A stretch of 64,000 nt of DNA from Rotaria macrura (Eukaryota; Rotifera; Eurotatoria; Philodinida; Philodinidae), in assembly GCA_900239685.1 (NCBI GenBank), contig OENT01000411.1, positions 57,216-121,215 on the forward strand, written 5' to 3'. The notes beneath the pieces were generated by a model. It did no database searches. It was given only the letters and a program-made list of their open reading frames with translations, and had not been told where the DNA came from. The stretch's first letter is position 1; every line of letters begins with the position of its first letter. Shown piece after piece: positions 1 through 14,700 of this stretch. Made by a program: the position numbers and the translations under genes.

Positions 1-2795
1 AATTAAAGAATCTGGAAACGAACATTATTCAATCCATCTATGAACGAGTGTGTTTGATAGAGAAATCTACCCCATTTAAAAGATATTTTTCAGAAAACTA
101 TCTATATCCTGCACGGTTCGATAGAGCTTGAATTTCACCAACTTCAGAATGTATTTCTCTCTAAGAATGCCGAGTATGAAAATCAGATAATGCGCTTTGA
201 AGGAAAAACTTCACACAAGAATAAATCAGAATACAAGGAACTGTGTTCTTCAATATTTGTCATTGGCATCAAACGAACATTTTAAACAAATTTTAAGACA
301 ACCGATACTGTATGGCACTCTAAAAAACCCTACCAGAAAAAGAATATAATCTATTAGCGATACAGTATGACATACTTCAAACTAGCTTTCCATCGTGCAG
401 CTGTTTACGACAATCATAAAATGAAAAACATTGCCGCAAAACTTAGCGTCTATTGATCAGAGGGAGAGAGAGAGAAAGTGCAATAAAAACAGAGTCCAGA
501 AAGTAAAACTAACGACGTCGGGACTCTTGTCAGAATAACTCACGCTTGAGAAAAAAACTGTTGATTCAATGAAAAAAGATCTATCTACAGAGAAAGAAGG
601 AAGACAATTTAAAATTGACTATCGTCCAAAATCAGATAGTTACTTGTGCGCAATTAATATACCGAATCGTTTTATTTTCTTGTATCATAAACCTACGATA
701 AGGTATAAATAACAATGGACAAGCATTTTTACAATTTAATGTATGTTTCTAAAGCATGATCAAGATCACAACATCAGTTTGCAAGAGTGATACTCTTCTC
801 AAGCCATGATTGAAGATAAGCTAGATAAAAGTGCAAAAGTTTTTGACTTTTAGGAAAGCCAACTCATTCTGAAAACATAACTTGATAATTTTCCTGGAGT
901 GATTGTGGGTAACTGGCTGTGGCCCGTGTGTTATTTTTGATACACATCGACACCGTCATATTTCTTTAAATATTTAGAATGAATTTAGATTTTGATATGG
1001 TTACAATTTGATCTGACTTAGATTTGTATTATAATTAATATTATCATTTTTTTCATGACTTGAGAATCGAATTGGTCCAAGTATTCAATAACAGTTTCTT
1101 TTATTTGTCTCGATGAAGAAGTAGAGGTTTTTCTTCCATCGTAGAAGCTGATAATTTGTTGATATGTGTTTAATTTTCGTGATGGTAACCCTACTTATCA
1201 ACATGTACAATTTTACAAGATTTTATCTTTATATTTTTGATGATCTATTATTGTTTATGTACCGATGAATTTTTGAAATTCAAAATCATCTATTTGTTGT
1301 AGTGCATATGATTGCAGCGAACAATTTTATTTTAAAATAAAAATTAATTCTTACCAAGAATGGAACTATCATCCGAATAGTTTTAGAACGATGTATCTAT
1401 GTCATTGAAATGTTTCGTTTCCTTTCAAAGAATCTTTTATTCAACATACTACTTAGCAGAGTTTTTACTGCGATCATTATTCTTCAATATTTAATATGGA
1501 TGCATTGTTGGTATTTCGAAATTTTATTTTTTTAAATAGATTTAGTAAGAACTACTAAGTGCATTGGGGAAGCAAAAAAGAAAAATCGAATTTTTGTGCC
1601 TATAAAGTTCAAGAACTGATATCTTATTACAGTCAATTCTCTACCAGTGAACACCTCCTAATTATGAACTATCTCGGGTTCCAAGCAGAGATTTTTGCTA
1701 GAGAGTGTAAATTCAGTAGATTTAAGTACTACAGTTTACTAAATCGCATGCCCGCCCCCACCCGCACAATGCTCGAATAAGCGATATGGGTTCAAATACA
1801 ATTGTATCGACCCAACAATGAAAAGTGCTTGAATTTCGAATTGATTTCGATTTGCTTGTTAATAGAAACGCAACACATGTAAATGCAATTATAAACCCGT
1901 TCTGAACTTGTTTCTTTACTTCCATCTTGGGCAGCTGTACATTGAAACGCGTCCAAAGATTTCTTAAGAAGTCACATAAGAAAGTTCCACTTTCAATAAA
2001 AACAAACATGTTTTTAATTGGTTTGCATTATGAGACCTCGACGTCTCAATTTATCTAATATAAACACCATTAACGGAATAAATATTTGTCGTATCAAATC
2101 TAGATTGTCATGGCAAACTAAACTGTTCGTAAAGTATCCAGGAAAAATTGAATTCAGTACCGTTTCTTGATCAATGCATATAATTAAAATTAACGAATGG
2201 CATAATCCAATCACACGTGGTAACGAATCTTCTCTCTCTGAAAACACAATGTATATGCATCAACTTACCGACCATCTCAGAAACACATTCGGTGTATTAC
2301 TCCTATAGGATAATACGCAGAAATGAATTCTACGGGTATGATGACAGTGAAGTCTCGATACCCAGGATAAAGATTATCATGACATCTATGCCGATGAAGC
2401 TTTAGTAAGTCTGAAATGATGATGGCTCGTTGAAATTAGAACGTTTTTATTAAATATCAACTAACGAAGTAAACTATGAAAGGCGTAAAATCAGCGACCA
2501 ACGATTAGACTTCGATTCTAGTGAAGCAAGAATCTATAAATTAAACTCTTCTGTGATGTAGAATCGAGAGTTGAACTTTGCGCGTGTGTATCTAAGCTAA
2601 AATATAAGGTATGACTTCATAGTCAATTTCATCTAACCGCTCTCACTACTATAGATCAGTATCTACATGACTGATACATTTCTTTTATTTCGAAAAGAAC
2701 ATCAAATACAACAATTACAGATGATTAATTTTTATTTTCAACTACTTGCCGCAATTGCTAATATATCCTTGTTCGTGAATATTACATAGTAAAAA
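1..2795. other. gene-poor AT-rich stretch
   Basis: I see no supportable gene here. Reading frames are short (at most about 95 codons), overlap on opposite strands and have no recognisable domain. A short GA-rich tract lies near 462-477. The C-rich patch near 1749-1769 resembles the ccccgccc words seen in the hAT element near 28 kb, so it may be a relic of the same repeat class. Confidence 0.5.
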
Positions 2796-3749
2796 TTACA
2801 CGTGCGTTGCGTCCACTTTGTTCGACCTTTTTTTTATATGAATAGCAACAGGAATAATAAGACGTTTACGTACACGAATCCATTTCCAATAGACTTCAGG
2901 CATACCAATAAGACAGGCAAATGGATGCAATAGACCAACGAGATAGAAGAGATAGAAAAAATATAGCTGTTGTATAGTCGTACTAAGACTTGTCGAACCA
3001 TTAATCAGTTGATAACATTGAAGGAATCCATATGTGAGATAACCGGACATGTACAGAATTGCTACAGGAACAAACTGTATTATCATTTTGCGATGCTTTC
3101 GCCATTGAAACGCTCGTCTCATGCGTTGACGTTTTTGCCAAATAATACGAAACCATAGTCCTACATTCAAAACAACGATGAGGATAGATGGAATAAGTGT
3201 ATGAGCTACTTGATCGAAAAGACCCAGCACACGATTATCAATTGCAAAGCATAACCCAGCACAACATACTTGGCGATAGTCGAAGTTGTTTTCACATGGA
3301 TAGATAAAAGCGCCATATGCATAGAACGAAATGAGATAGACAAATATGACGATAAGAGGAACATAGTGTACGAAGAAATTCTTTCGTCGTGTATCAAGCA
3401 ATTGCTGGTGATGAAAAATAAGAATATGTCGTTCAGCTGATGTCCACAGCATTAATACGCAGACGAGTGCGTAGAGAAGCATGTCGAAAAAAGTCCAGAT
3501 ACGGCAAAAAGCATCACTGCTTGGACGAACAATACCTGTGTGTAAGAAATCAAGAATTATGGAGAGATCACCACTGACAGTGATTAAACCAACAAAAAGT
3601 AGAACCAATGGGCCATGATTGTGAATTGCTTCTCTGGCCGATCGGTTTGCCAAGATATGATGAATTAAGCCAATGTAGCAAATGATCGAAAGAGGTTGAA
3701 GCGATACTAGAACACCAAATTTAGTACGGCGAGTTTCGATTGTTTCCAT
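2796..3749 (-). CDS. rhodopsin-like seven-transmembrane receptor (GPCR)
   Basis: This is an intronless 317-residue frame. It has seven hydrophobic segments at about residues 11-34, 47-70, 84-104, 127-149, 181-205, 221-244 and 261-283. C82 at the top of helix 3 and cysteines at 152-167 in the second outer loop could form the usual disulfide. The DRY box is replaced by an AERH-like sequence (105-108) at the end of helix 3. Helix 7 carries an LLHPFACLIG stretch in place of NPxxY. Basic residues fill the inner loop before helix 6 (205-221) and the C-terminal tail, which fits the positive-inside rule. The family is a class A-type receptor, probably for a peptide or other small ligand; the ligand cannot be told from sequence. 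The ATG gives a short outer N-terminus. Large intronless receptor families of this kind are known in rotifers; the assignment to a subfamily is open. Confidence 0.85.
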   Translation of the reverse strand: METIETRRTKFGVLVSLQPLSIICYIGLIHHILANRSAREAIHNHGPLVLLFVGLITVSGDLSIILDFLHTGIVRPSSDAFCRIWTFFDMLLYALVCVLMLWTSAERHILIFHHQQLLDTRRKNFFVHYVPLIVIFVYLISFYAYGAFIYPCENNFDYRQVCCAGLCFAIDNRVLGLFDQVAHTLIPSILIVVLNVGLWFRIIWQKRQRMRRAFQWRKHRKMIIQFVPVAILYMSGYLTYGFLQCYQLINGSTSLSTTIQQLYFFYLFYLVGLLHPFACLIGMPEVYWKWIRVRKRLIIPVAIHIKKRSNKVDATHV

Positions 3750-6700
3750 GATATTTTGTATGATTCTTCTGTTTCTGAAAAATATATGACATTCTAATTT
3801 AAAATGATAAAATTGATGTATCAGCTACTTCGGTGTGTTAGAATTAGAATTCAATACGAAGATGCTTCTATGTTCAATTCTGTAATGTAAAACGAATTGT
3901 TCAGTTTTTATTTTCATTTATTATATCCCTACAAATATTATTGATTATTATTAGATTACGTGAGTTTATGAGAATGAACAAAAGAAATATGCTCGTTTTT
4001 CATTAGTGGAACGATTAATTTGGAAAAAAAGTAATAAAACCATAGGAGCAGTGAATATTAAGTGAAAAGGTTGAAATAGAGTATGGATTTAATGAAAATA
4101 AAATTGAATGGGTTTATAGCAAGTCTAAATACAATATGACTACACATTTTCATTATTTTGACAAATTCTTGAATGAGAAACATGTCTGTCATAACTATCA
4201 ACTTCTTCACATTGTTACTTACAAAAATGTTAGATGTTTCGCTTTATGATTCATCCTGAATTCACCATTGATTCTTCCAGGATTCACTATTTTCTCTTGA
4301 GGAAACAGTGAAAGTCTATAGACACCCTTCAATCACGAAATTTCAGAATCCTATGACGATTTCATCACGACCTTGCAAATGGACTATGATTATTTTTGCA
4401 CCAGAAACTCTAGCCAAGTAACTGCTCGTTTAAAAAGAAACAATACAGGTATGAGATCTAAATATCTTACTATAGGATTAGAAACAAGGTTTAATAATTA
4501 CCATGAGCAACTTTACACTAGTTACATTAAGAACTAGCAATCATTTTAACAAAGTTTAAATTCTTGAAAATATCATTAAGATAATAATTTCAAACAATAT
4601 GACAATTTGGAATCGAGTGTTTCGAAGTGTATTGAATGGAATTTGACTAGTGTGTACATTTTCCTTTAGTATTATTGCTAGAATCTTTCACCACTCAAGG
4701 TACTATTATTGAGCCAATGCTTCTATCGAGATATAGTATGGAACCTGATTGAAACTTGATGACGCTCTTGCAGTATGTTGCTGAATATTCTTGATACAGC
4801 TCTAGATAGGGAGTGATATTGAATTTCGATAGATTCATGAACTTTTAATCAAAGCAAATTATTTCTGTCAGGATCTTGAAATAATCTTATGTAGAGATAA
4901 GATCATGAGAAGTAAAGAAAAGAATCCTTACGATCCTAGATCTTGTCAAATTCTTTCAGGATTTCTCAAGGAATTAGAAAGAACAAGATCAGGTTATTAA
5001 TTTATCACTAGAATAAATAAACTTGGGTGTTATCTTAATGATAATTCCACAGATCCTGCTTATTGATGCACTTTGAAATCAATCAAGATCATGAAACTGA
5101 AGACCTAGATTAGGGATGTGCTGGTTCCGATTTTATTCCTGACTATATAAAAAGTATCAGTTAACTGTAGTGAGTATTGTACATAAATGATAATGGACTC
5201 AGGAATGTGCTTGATGCTTCGTGACAAAACGATGAAAAATATGGCTCTTCATGGTATTCGCACTGTATACCTTCTATTATCGGATTAGATATCCCATGTC
5301 GAATGGGCTAGAAGAAGGAAGTTAATCACTTGTTAGCGCGAATATTATCAAACAAACTAAAAGCTACTAGGTATCCAACTAGTTTACTAGTTTAAGCGGT
5401 TTGGAGCACTCGAATTTTCTTAAATCAACTCTATGTGATCAAAAGATTCTTAATGATCGAGAAACGTTTCCACTTATGAACCTTAACCTGGAATTCACAT
5501 CTACATGGTTATTATTTATCATTATGCGCATGCTTGCGTCTTAGGTGTAATATAAACCAACTTCGATTTAAACTGGAAAGCTGGTATCTAGCTGCTGGAA
5601 CTACAACATACTTGTGGGAGACACAGCTAAAATTGAATTAAAGAGACTTTATCTAATCATGATACTAGAAAGAGTTAGAGTAATAGTATCATCTCATCAA
5701 TATGAATAATGTAATATGAGCAGTTCAAATTATCTTATGGTATTGCCCTTTCTAGTCTTTGTTACATATTATCATAGTATGCAATTCAATGATTTCAAAA
5801 AAGTAAAGAATATTTCCGTTGAATCAAACATATTTGCAAAGATTGTGATTCTGCTATAAAGTCTCTGATTAGTCTTAGAAAAAAACAAAATCTATTAAGC
5901 TACAGTAATCGGCATCATTGAACATCATCAAAACTCATGAGGTTTCAGATAGACGTGAAGTGTCACTATTTACACTAAAGATCTTATTGTTAAATCATAC
6001 TTCTATTTTCTAGTTTACATCCATCTCTGAAATCATTTGAACCAATGTGAATTCTATTCATCGTATAATAACTAGGAATCTGATGTCACCTCTAGACGCT
6101 TTTTAAAAAAACAATCGACACAAAACTGTCCTGTGTCAAAAGACATTCATAAATGCGTTATAACTCCCAATGAGCTACCAAGAAGGAAATCCAATGAAGT
6201 ACAGAGTGGATAAATAATGCAAAAATGATCCATCTATTACCGTGATTTTATAAAAAATGTATCAAATAATTGATTATAATGTATTATTTAAAATAATATA
6301 AAAATAGTGGACATTCATTGCATGGCTATACATGACTAGCGATAAAGTCTAAGTGACCGATAGTTCATCGAGTTCTAATTTAATATAATACATCATCTAC
6401 AGTGATATTCTAAACTTCGGTTAATTTATCTTTATGATGAATGTCACTTTGGACGGGATTATCTTAAGAATCGAAAACATATGTGACTAAAGTTTTCTGT
6501 GTATCTCTTTTTGCAGGTACATGTTTTCAAATAAGATAGCTAATTAATAGTACAAAATCTACTAGAACGCTCATAATTAATTCATTTTGGCTTCTTTTTC
6601 TTCATTCAAACTAGCAGCTTACCACCGTGTACAATATTGTACGGTTCCATTACACAGGAAAACGATGGTAGTTGCAATGATCATTTACAATTATCATAAA

Positions 6701-7260
6701 TGGAGCTTCAAAAGGTGCATATGAGTCATCATAAAAAACGAGCTATCGTTATTAGTGATCAGTACAGCAATCAATAATAATTTTACTATGCATCATATTC
6801 AGATAATACAGTAGGATATTGCAAAACATCAACTACAAAGGATGAACAATATGCTCATTGTTTTCTTTAATGTTTATTCTTAAACACAGTGATCACGACT
6901 AAATATCGTACTCCATTCAATGGCAAGAGAAACTAAGATTTAATATCAACCAAGCAAAATTCTTTTGTTTTGAGATGCACGTCGTTCAGAATTGCATCTA
7001 CACAACATAAGAAGGTATGTACTCTGAGCAAACAAAATGTACCGAATCGGACGCATTTTTGTAGCGAATTCAAAACCTTTTTGGGTTCAGTAAGAAACGA
7101 AAGGAAGATTGTTTAAAGAATTTATACTTCTTGCGAAACGATTTTCGCTTTTCTTAAAAAATATGAAGCCTAACTTTAGATTCGTTACGATGCTTATTAC
7201 TGGGTGTTTTGAGTTGCTAACCAACACAAAACTATTTTTAGTTTCGCATGGTACCTTTAT
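3750..7260. other. no gene seen; degenerate short-word sequence
   Basis: No frame of useful length or familiar domain was found on either strand. Between about 4860 and 5110 the sequence repeats imperfect copies of a gatcttg/gatcatga-like word in both orientations. This resembles the interior of the foldback elements described elsewhere in this window, but I could not find clear ends. Confidence 0.4.
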
Positions 7261-7272
7261 TTTTTAGCAGCC

Positions 7273-7401
7273 TATATATAAAGACAGCAGGGTAGACAGT
7301 TCGTTCGCTTATACGAGACAATTTCAATGGATTTCTATTGGCTTATATATATTTGGACTGGACGCTACAAGTGTCAATGGATGACCGATTTTCAATACTA
7401 G
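7273..7401 (+). promoter_or_regulatory. TATA-box core promoter followed by a 24-codon ORF
   Basis: A strong TATA box (tatatataaag, 7273-7283) is followed by an A/C/G-mixed leader and an ATG at 7327. That ATG opens a 24-codon frame closed by TAG at 7399-7401. The spacing (about 45 bp from TATA to ATG) would suit a very short leader. The peptide is tryptophan- and tyrosine-rich and is not recognised. The frame may be chance, so the TATA match is the main evidence. No transcript evidence is available. Confidence 0.3.
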
Positions 7402-8104
7402 TGCGTCTTACTTGTATTCCGTTGGATATTTTTCACCAATAAGAGGAAGTATCTTACGTCCGTCTTTCAAAGATGTTATAGCAGATTTTTGAGCTACTTA
7501 ATGTGACAATGAATGTACTTCAATATAAAAAATACTAATTACCGAAACATTTTGAATAATAATCTTTTTTGTTGTGAAACCTCGCCGTTTTATGTTTTAC
7601 AATAATTTCTTATTTTTACTTTCAATTATTTGTAAAACTCGTAAAGTTAAATTTTAACAAAATAAAAGATTTAAAGAGGAGAAATTAAAAAATTATTATT
7701 CAAAATGTTTTGATTATACGTTTAATTTATTTGGAAATACATTCATGTTCACTATAAGTAGTTCATAAGTCAACTAGAACGTTGAAAAATATTCAAACTC
7801 TAAGTTAACGACGGCATAGAAGTTTATTACCATAATATAATCTAGAGATACAAAAATGAAAACACTACCACTTTTGTCGAAAATTATGAATTAGAAAAAA
7901 ATGTAGTTTATTATTTTTCGAATATGACATGGGTCAAAAACTTAGCTTAGTAAAAGAAAATAGAAAGAATAAAAAACTTATCATCCCGAAAAAAACCTTA
8001 TACTTGGCGAGTTGTCTTGATTTAAGAATTCGATGAACTTTATTCGCACAAGTGATTACGTAGAAGTGAGAAATAAAATGAAATAGCGACAACGAACTCA
8101 AAGA

Positions 8105-8235
8105 ATAAGACATTTCAATGTGTATGTGTTAAAGTGTCTAACACATAAGACACTGCAATATATATTTCTACCAAGTGTCTAGAAATTTAGACACTTCGCG
8201 TGCCTAACTTCTGTCTAAATTAGACTTTAGAAACA
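8105..8235. repeat. foldback of tgtctaa/ttagaca words
   Basis: The word tgtcta(a/g) and its complement recur in both orientations (around 8134, 8143, 8178, 8190 and 8213), so the stretch can fold on itself. No terminal repeats or target duplication were found. It is similar in design to the short-word foldback elements elsewhere in the window. Confidence 0.45.
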
Positions 8236-8425
8236 TGAACCGTCTCGTAAGAAATCTTGGCATTTTTTAGAGTGCGGTTAAGAGTACAGCTATGTGAATG
8301 CAGTTCTGAGGTCGCAATGCATTAAACTGGATGATAAGAAATGACGTGCGCAATTACATAATAATATGATATGAAATGCGTTCAATATTAGTGAAATAAA
8401 ACAGCTGCCAGCTATAAGCGCTTGC

Positions 8426-8769
8426 CAGGGAAAAAATATCAAATTATACGAGATTTCAATAGATTATAATCGGATTATTCAGCACCGAAATCCAGATTAT
8501 GATCGATTGAAATCGTCAAAACCAAAGATAATTTGATTTTTAATCAAACAATAATCTTAAAAATCCGATTAAATTTTGATTAAAATCATATTAAGTCGAG
8601 ATCATATGAGTTAAATCAAAATTTTATCTGATCTTTAAGAATATTGCTTGGTTAAAAATTAAATTATCTTTGGTTTTGGCGATTTCAATCGATTGTTATT
8701 TGAATTTCGGTGCCGAAAAATTCGATTATAATCTACTGAAATCTTGTATAATTTGATATTTTTTCACTG
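8426..8769. mobile_element. hAT-like foldback miniature element
   Basis: The two ends are inverted copies of about 130 bp: the left begins CAGGGAAAAAATATCAAATT and the right, reversed, begins CAGTGAAAAAATATCAAATT. The arms carry the same words in order (a cgattataatcg-like word, gcaccgaaat, gatttcaatcgatt, ccaaagataattt) with scattered differences. The centre is near 8598. Possible 8-bp flanking duplications are agcgcttg (8417-8424) and agcgtctg (8770-8777), six of eight matching, with one extra base at the left. No coding capacity. The CAGNG start and 8-bp duplication suggest hAT, but the duplication is imperfect. Confidence 0.6.
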
Positions 8770-8779
8770 AGCGTCTGCA

Positions 8780-11700
8780 AGATATACTTAACGTATTTAT
8801 ATTTCTCGTATTGGAGAGAAATAGTCTGATTTTCGTGTTGCATCATCGTAAAACTGTTATGATGATTGACTCTTACAAGCGAACAGAAATTGTTTTTTCA
8901 TATTTCTAAGTAAACGAATGAATCGTTTAATGACAATCGACATATAGCTCAATCCATGAGGTACATTGTGTCTCAAATGAATAAAATACATCTCTATATT
9001 GGTAAAGCAATCGTTAGAATCTCTTTAATGATAGATAAAAAGAAGTTCAAAGCGCAAGATTGTTGTAAAAATGAAGTTGAATGTCGTAAATCCATACGAA
9101 GATTTAAGAAAATGAAACATCTCACAAATAGTTTTCTACTTACATGAATTTTCAATAAGTATCTTGTATCATTGTCGGAAGGGTTCATAGAATTATCAAA
9201 CTCTTTCATATATCATATTGAAATGGAGATAGTAAGTTTTTGGAGATTCATAGACTTTAGCATAGCTTCTCAAAAAGATTTTCGAAAATGAAATATATAA
9301 CACATGAGTATTATGGCATGATTCTACCAAAGATAAATTTGAAGTAAAAAGTCATTTTTTGATTAAACTCTTTTTTCTTCAAATTCATTCTAATCGAACA
9401 ATGTCATCGTACACTTATCTCAACTCATAAACTAATTATAATCATAGAAAATTATTCTTTGTACGGAAATGAGCTTGGTGTTACTTTGCTGACTTCAGAC
9501 AAATGTAAATAAAAGAGAGAATCTTTTTGTATATAAAACGACCCTTGTATCTTTCTTTACATCTGCCTTGATTCAACGCTGTAAGAATGAGTCAGATTGA
9601 ATCCAAAAGAGAATTTATTTTCCTTAGAATTACTTGATATATCCAGCTTTGGAGTATTAATTTGTCAGTACACTACAAAATTAATGTAAATAAAATCTTT
9701 ATATTCATAAAATAACGATAGACCAGTTTTCTATTTTTAAATACAAATAAAAAATAGTGATCAAAGAAAAGAGTTTTTTTCTTCGATGAATAAATAGATC
9801 CATACATAGTCTAGCAACTGGATATATTCAGTCAATATTTTGTCGTATCACTAACATCACTGCAACATATGATATGATTAAAGAATTGAGCTGATTCATG
9901 AGAAAAGATTTTTAAAATGATCTTCTTTTTACAGCTATAGTATCATAAATCATTGTGAACGCCTTGTTATAAGTTAAAATTAAGGCTGTCTCATAGAAAA
10001 AATGTTTCTCTTTTATTCATTTTATTTATATTGTTCATATACAGAGATTTCAGCTTATCTTTAATTTTCAATAATAATGGCTTACTTTTTTTAAATATCT
10101 CGTAATCCTGATTTCATCAACATAAAGATCACATTGACATTACACGTTCAGATAAAATGTATTGCATATGCCATGTTGTATTAAAAAATGCTCGACACAT
10201 TAAAGCAAGATTCGAGATGCTCTTTACGTCTCTTTTGTCAAACAAGAGCACAGCACATACGACACATTCTGAAAGCGTGGTTCGAACCTATCACAGCGTG
10301 TTCCCTTTTTCTCTGTAAAATCATGTTACGAAAAGTTTTCTATTTATTTCCATTTCATTATTTGTATTCTGAGAACACACAAAAGTCAGTTTTTGCCAAT
10401 TGTCTGGCTTTGAGTTTGTCTGATTTTCATCAAATCCTTTCAGGGTAGTCCTCTTTCGACCGTTAATTGTAAGGAGTCTATTTTTGAATAATGATTTATC
10501 GAAAATTATTTTTCGAAAGAATGTTTTGAAAATGTTTGTTTTGTATGGTCAGCTATGATGTTTCTATTCAGCCGTGTATGAATAACAACACGGTGAATAA
10601 TTGGTCAGCAGAAAAAATGCGGCAGAGTTGTATACGACACATTCTAATTATGAATCATTGGAATACTAACAATTACGACACAAAACCTAACAACATATGA
10701 GTGTGACGCATTTTATTTCAGTGTTTATTTTTTATCATAAAGATTCACGAATAAGCCTAACACGATTAATCCAGTTGAAGTTAAGTATATCTTTTTGGAT
10801 TAAGAAGAATCAAATGCCAAAAACATTTTCAATTTACAAAGTGGTTCTTTATTTCATGAGTTCTTTGTTTAGAGCAGTCAATCCTTCCAAATCTGATATT
10901 TCACTTAAAAGTACTTACTTATGCTGAAATTTTTAAGGATAAATGAGCTTATGTGAAGAAACATGTTCGATGAGAAAATTTTCAGCTCGATATGACGAAT
11001 AAAATCGAAGCACTGGCTTACTATTGTCAATTTATGGGTATAGTGTCTACAAGAATTCCTGCAACTCTTTCATCAGATGAGCTATAAATCTCAGAATCGT
11101 CTCAAATCGAAGCAAACATATCTGCACAGATTTTAATCCGAGAAAAAGTCGAAATTCGCTTCAATTCATTGTATGAGTATAGTGAACTTAAGTTCAAGAC
11201 TAAGCTAAAAATATGGACTCACTGTTCAGCGAACAAATAAGATGATCGTTCGCTTGATGTACTATATATTTTCACATGGACTTTTCTTTCTCAGCTGTCG
11301 TTCATGTGCTTTTCCTTTCTCTCTCACGTATTCCTCTGTCGATTTTCTACTCTTTGATACATAACTCTTCTAATGTTTTTCTCGAGCATCTCCGACTACT
11401 TAAGTAGGGATAACCAAGAAATAACAACCTTCTTTTTCGTTCCTTCGTTTTAGTTTTCACTGTATAAGCAAGAGCGCTTTAGCTAATAACAACAATGATC
11501 ATCGTTCTTCGAAATCAGAAAACACAAGCACTAGATGAAACAAATCTTTAATACTGCGAAGGAGAACTTAATAATAATCTTATGATTCATCAACACTGGA
11601 TCTAATGAAAGAATCGATTGATATCCATTTCACCACATGCAGCTCATCCAGTACATGTACGTTAAATCCTTGCTGCGATGAAATCAACTTAGCACAATGA

Positions 11701-14700
11701 GACAGCAACGTCAAATAACCAATCATTAGTATTGATTTGTTATTATTAACACTTGCTTGTGACCAAGAACATCAATAACGCGATAGTGTGGGAAAAAAAT
11801 TAAGAGGACGTCGTTCAACCGATTTTCCAAATCAACGATGATTAAGGTTTCTCAAAACGGAAACAGGATTCCTGTATATCTACGAGAAAAGTTGGTCACC
11901 AAATCAGCCCAAGCTGAGAAAGCTATTGAAGATCAACGTCAAAATTTATTTCTGTGACAAGTGAATGGGTAGGTATTGATAAATGTCAAGTTCGTCCCAC
12001 AATATAGTGGATTTTCATTACATTCATTAACTTTTTAAAAAATCACACAGTTTTAGATAGATGGTTCTAGTTGAAAAATTTCGTAAGAATCGACCGGAAT
12101 AAATGTTGAAGATTGGAAGCAGAATTCCGACGAAAAAACCGTTTTACAAAGAATTATAATGACACAGATGAGCTAATAATAAGGACACGATGCTCATTCA
12201 TCTTTTGTTGAGCTAACAATGTTACAGAAATCGATCACTATCGGACTAGATGCTCCAATCTCATGACCAACAATTATGCTACCTGTGCGTCATTTTCTCT
12301 CTTCTCACCTATATAAACGTATGTTCTGCATGACATGGACAGAGTTGGAACGATAGCATAGTGCAGCGAACATCGTAGATCGAGGATAGCGATAGCGCTA
12401 CACCTCCAGCTTCTCAAACATCTCAATAAAATAAATGCTGCAGTCGTAACGAAACACTCTTCATTATTTAGTTACGACAGGGGAACTCGGATCCTTGGGA
12501 AACCGCATAGAATCGTAAGAAATAGATTGGAGATCCATTGTTTCTTGTTTGAAGTAATCAGGAATTAAAGCATCATAAACTGACACGAAGGCATCACTTC
12601 TAGCTAGCTGTAAAATCTGCGGTGATAACTCAAGCGTTCACTGAATATGAATTGGAATTTCATGCACGAATTTTCTATAGTTTGGCATGCTTAAGATTTC
12701 TACGATCGAGATCGTAGAGAAAGATTTTCTGCGCTGGCACTGTTTTACATTCGAGGCTTTGCAAGACTGGCATGAAAATTAAAATTGAAAATATTCTCTT
12801 AACATTTGTAAATTTAAACAATTTTTCGGACCATCAGGATATCTATGGATGAAGACGTTGACTAAGGTGCTTAGAAAAGCCTCGTTTGGAAGTCCTTGTT
12901 GAAGCCGTTTATTTTTTTTAAAGGAATTATGAATATTGAAGTCAATCATGAGGATATTATGTAAGTTTTTTTGGGTTTGGATTATATGACAATTTCTGAT
13001 ATAAGATTTGCTAGTATTCATGATTCAATGCTACTATATTCTCAACCTACGTCTCATTCGCTCGTGTTGATCACAAATACAGCAAACGTGAAAATACTCA
13101 ACCATCAGAGAGAAAGAAAGAGAATGAAAGAAAAATACAAACCTCAAGGGTGATGTCTAAGACAAACAACATCTATTGAAGGAAACGTTACATATCAGCT
13201 GTACAGTGCACTTCATTGGAACTTTTACTGAGTTGAATGGAGCTTTCTGGATTTTAATGCGAAGATATTGGACGAGGTGGTTATTTCGTGTGTCTTTTTG
13301 ATAGTGTTTGTTAAATTGAATCAGAAAATCAGTCGTGTATATCGATTATCGTTTTGATAGTGTAGAATTGACTCGTTTTTTTCGTCTATAATATAATTGA
13401 TGCGCTTAGATTGCTCAAACACATTTCCTTGGATGAAATTCCTACGAGAAATATACTCGGTTCATTAGTTGTATCGGATTATTGTTCGTGATGTAACTAA
13501 ACGTATTCGCAACACTTATTAGTTCAGCTTCTAGATTTTATGCTTCAGTCTTGCAAATGACTTCAGATATATTCAGGAAGCTGTATTAAAAAAAGAAAAT
13601 GTCTTGGATAATTTTAATACATGTCTACGGTCACTACCCACACTAACAATTGTAGTTGTGTCTGTAAGAACTAACTCAATGTCTCTCAATTTTGTTGTTG
13701 AGTAACGCTTCCTAAACTGAAAATTACACTTTATTTTCTTGTGATGTAGGTTTTAGTCATGTGAACATAACTTGCGTTGCATCTCGAGTACACCAACATC
13801 TCACATGTTCATATAAATGTAGTGCGGTGTTCATACAGTTGTAAAAAGTGTGACAGTTCTTTAGCAGATGACTAATCGCTACTGACTTGAATGAAAGCGT
13901 TATAAGTGTTGGCTTTAATGAAAAATTACTTTAAAGGAATGCTGAAGTATATTGGGCAGATACTTCCAACCATCCTCGACTCTCCATCAATCATAGCAAT
14001 CATTTAACTAAAAATCTGATAATCGAAGTACCTTTCACACACTGTGATAGATATTTTCATGTATTTTCTCATCGTTTAAACATAGTTAGTATCTAGATAA
14101 TCTATTGCACATCAGTCACAATTGATGAGAAATCTTGAACTCATCAAAAACCATGCTAGACAATTGAATTGATTAATTAATTATTTATTGATGCATGCAA
14201 GACTATAATACACCCAGTTCGATAACCTTCAGAGACTATGGTAGGCGCTTTCTATGGAATATCAGAGATCATTTAGTGTTAACAGCTATTGATTGAAATA
14301 CATATACGGTATTATCACAACGAGCTCTATAGATTTGAAAAAGCGATGATGAAGATATATACCTAAACATAAAGAAAGACACAGATGTCAGTGCATTGAC
14401 TATAACAGCTACCCGATGTTTCACAATAGACACGTAGCCAATCGCATTTGGCCTGCAGATCAGATGTCTATACTTGTGAATGACACGGCCGAAATCAGTT
14501 AGATACGATCGAGGATAAATATTCGACCCACAAATCCTAAGTCGAATTTCCACCCGCCCCCCACATCCGCCTTCATACCCACACCCATATAAAAAATAAT
14601 TATTTGTAAAATTTTATTCAACTATTTCCGTCCTTTTTTCTAGTCAATGATCAAGGACACTTTTTGTTACAGTTGTTTTTTTTGTGTTCTTTTTTCTTAT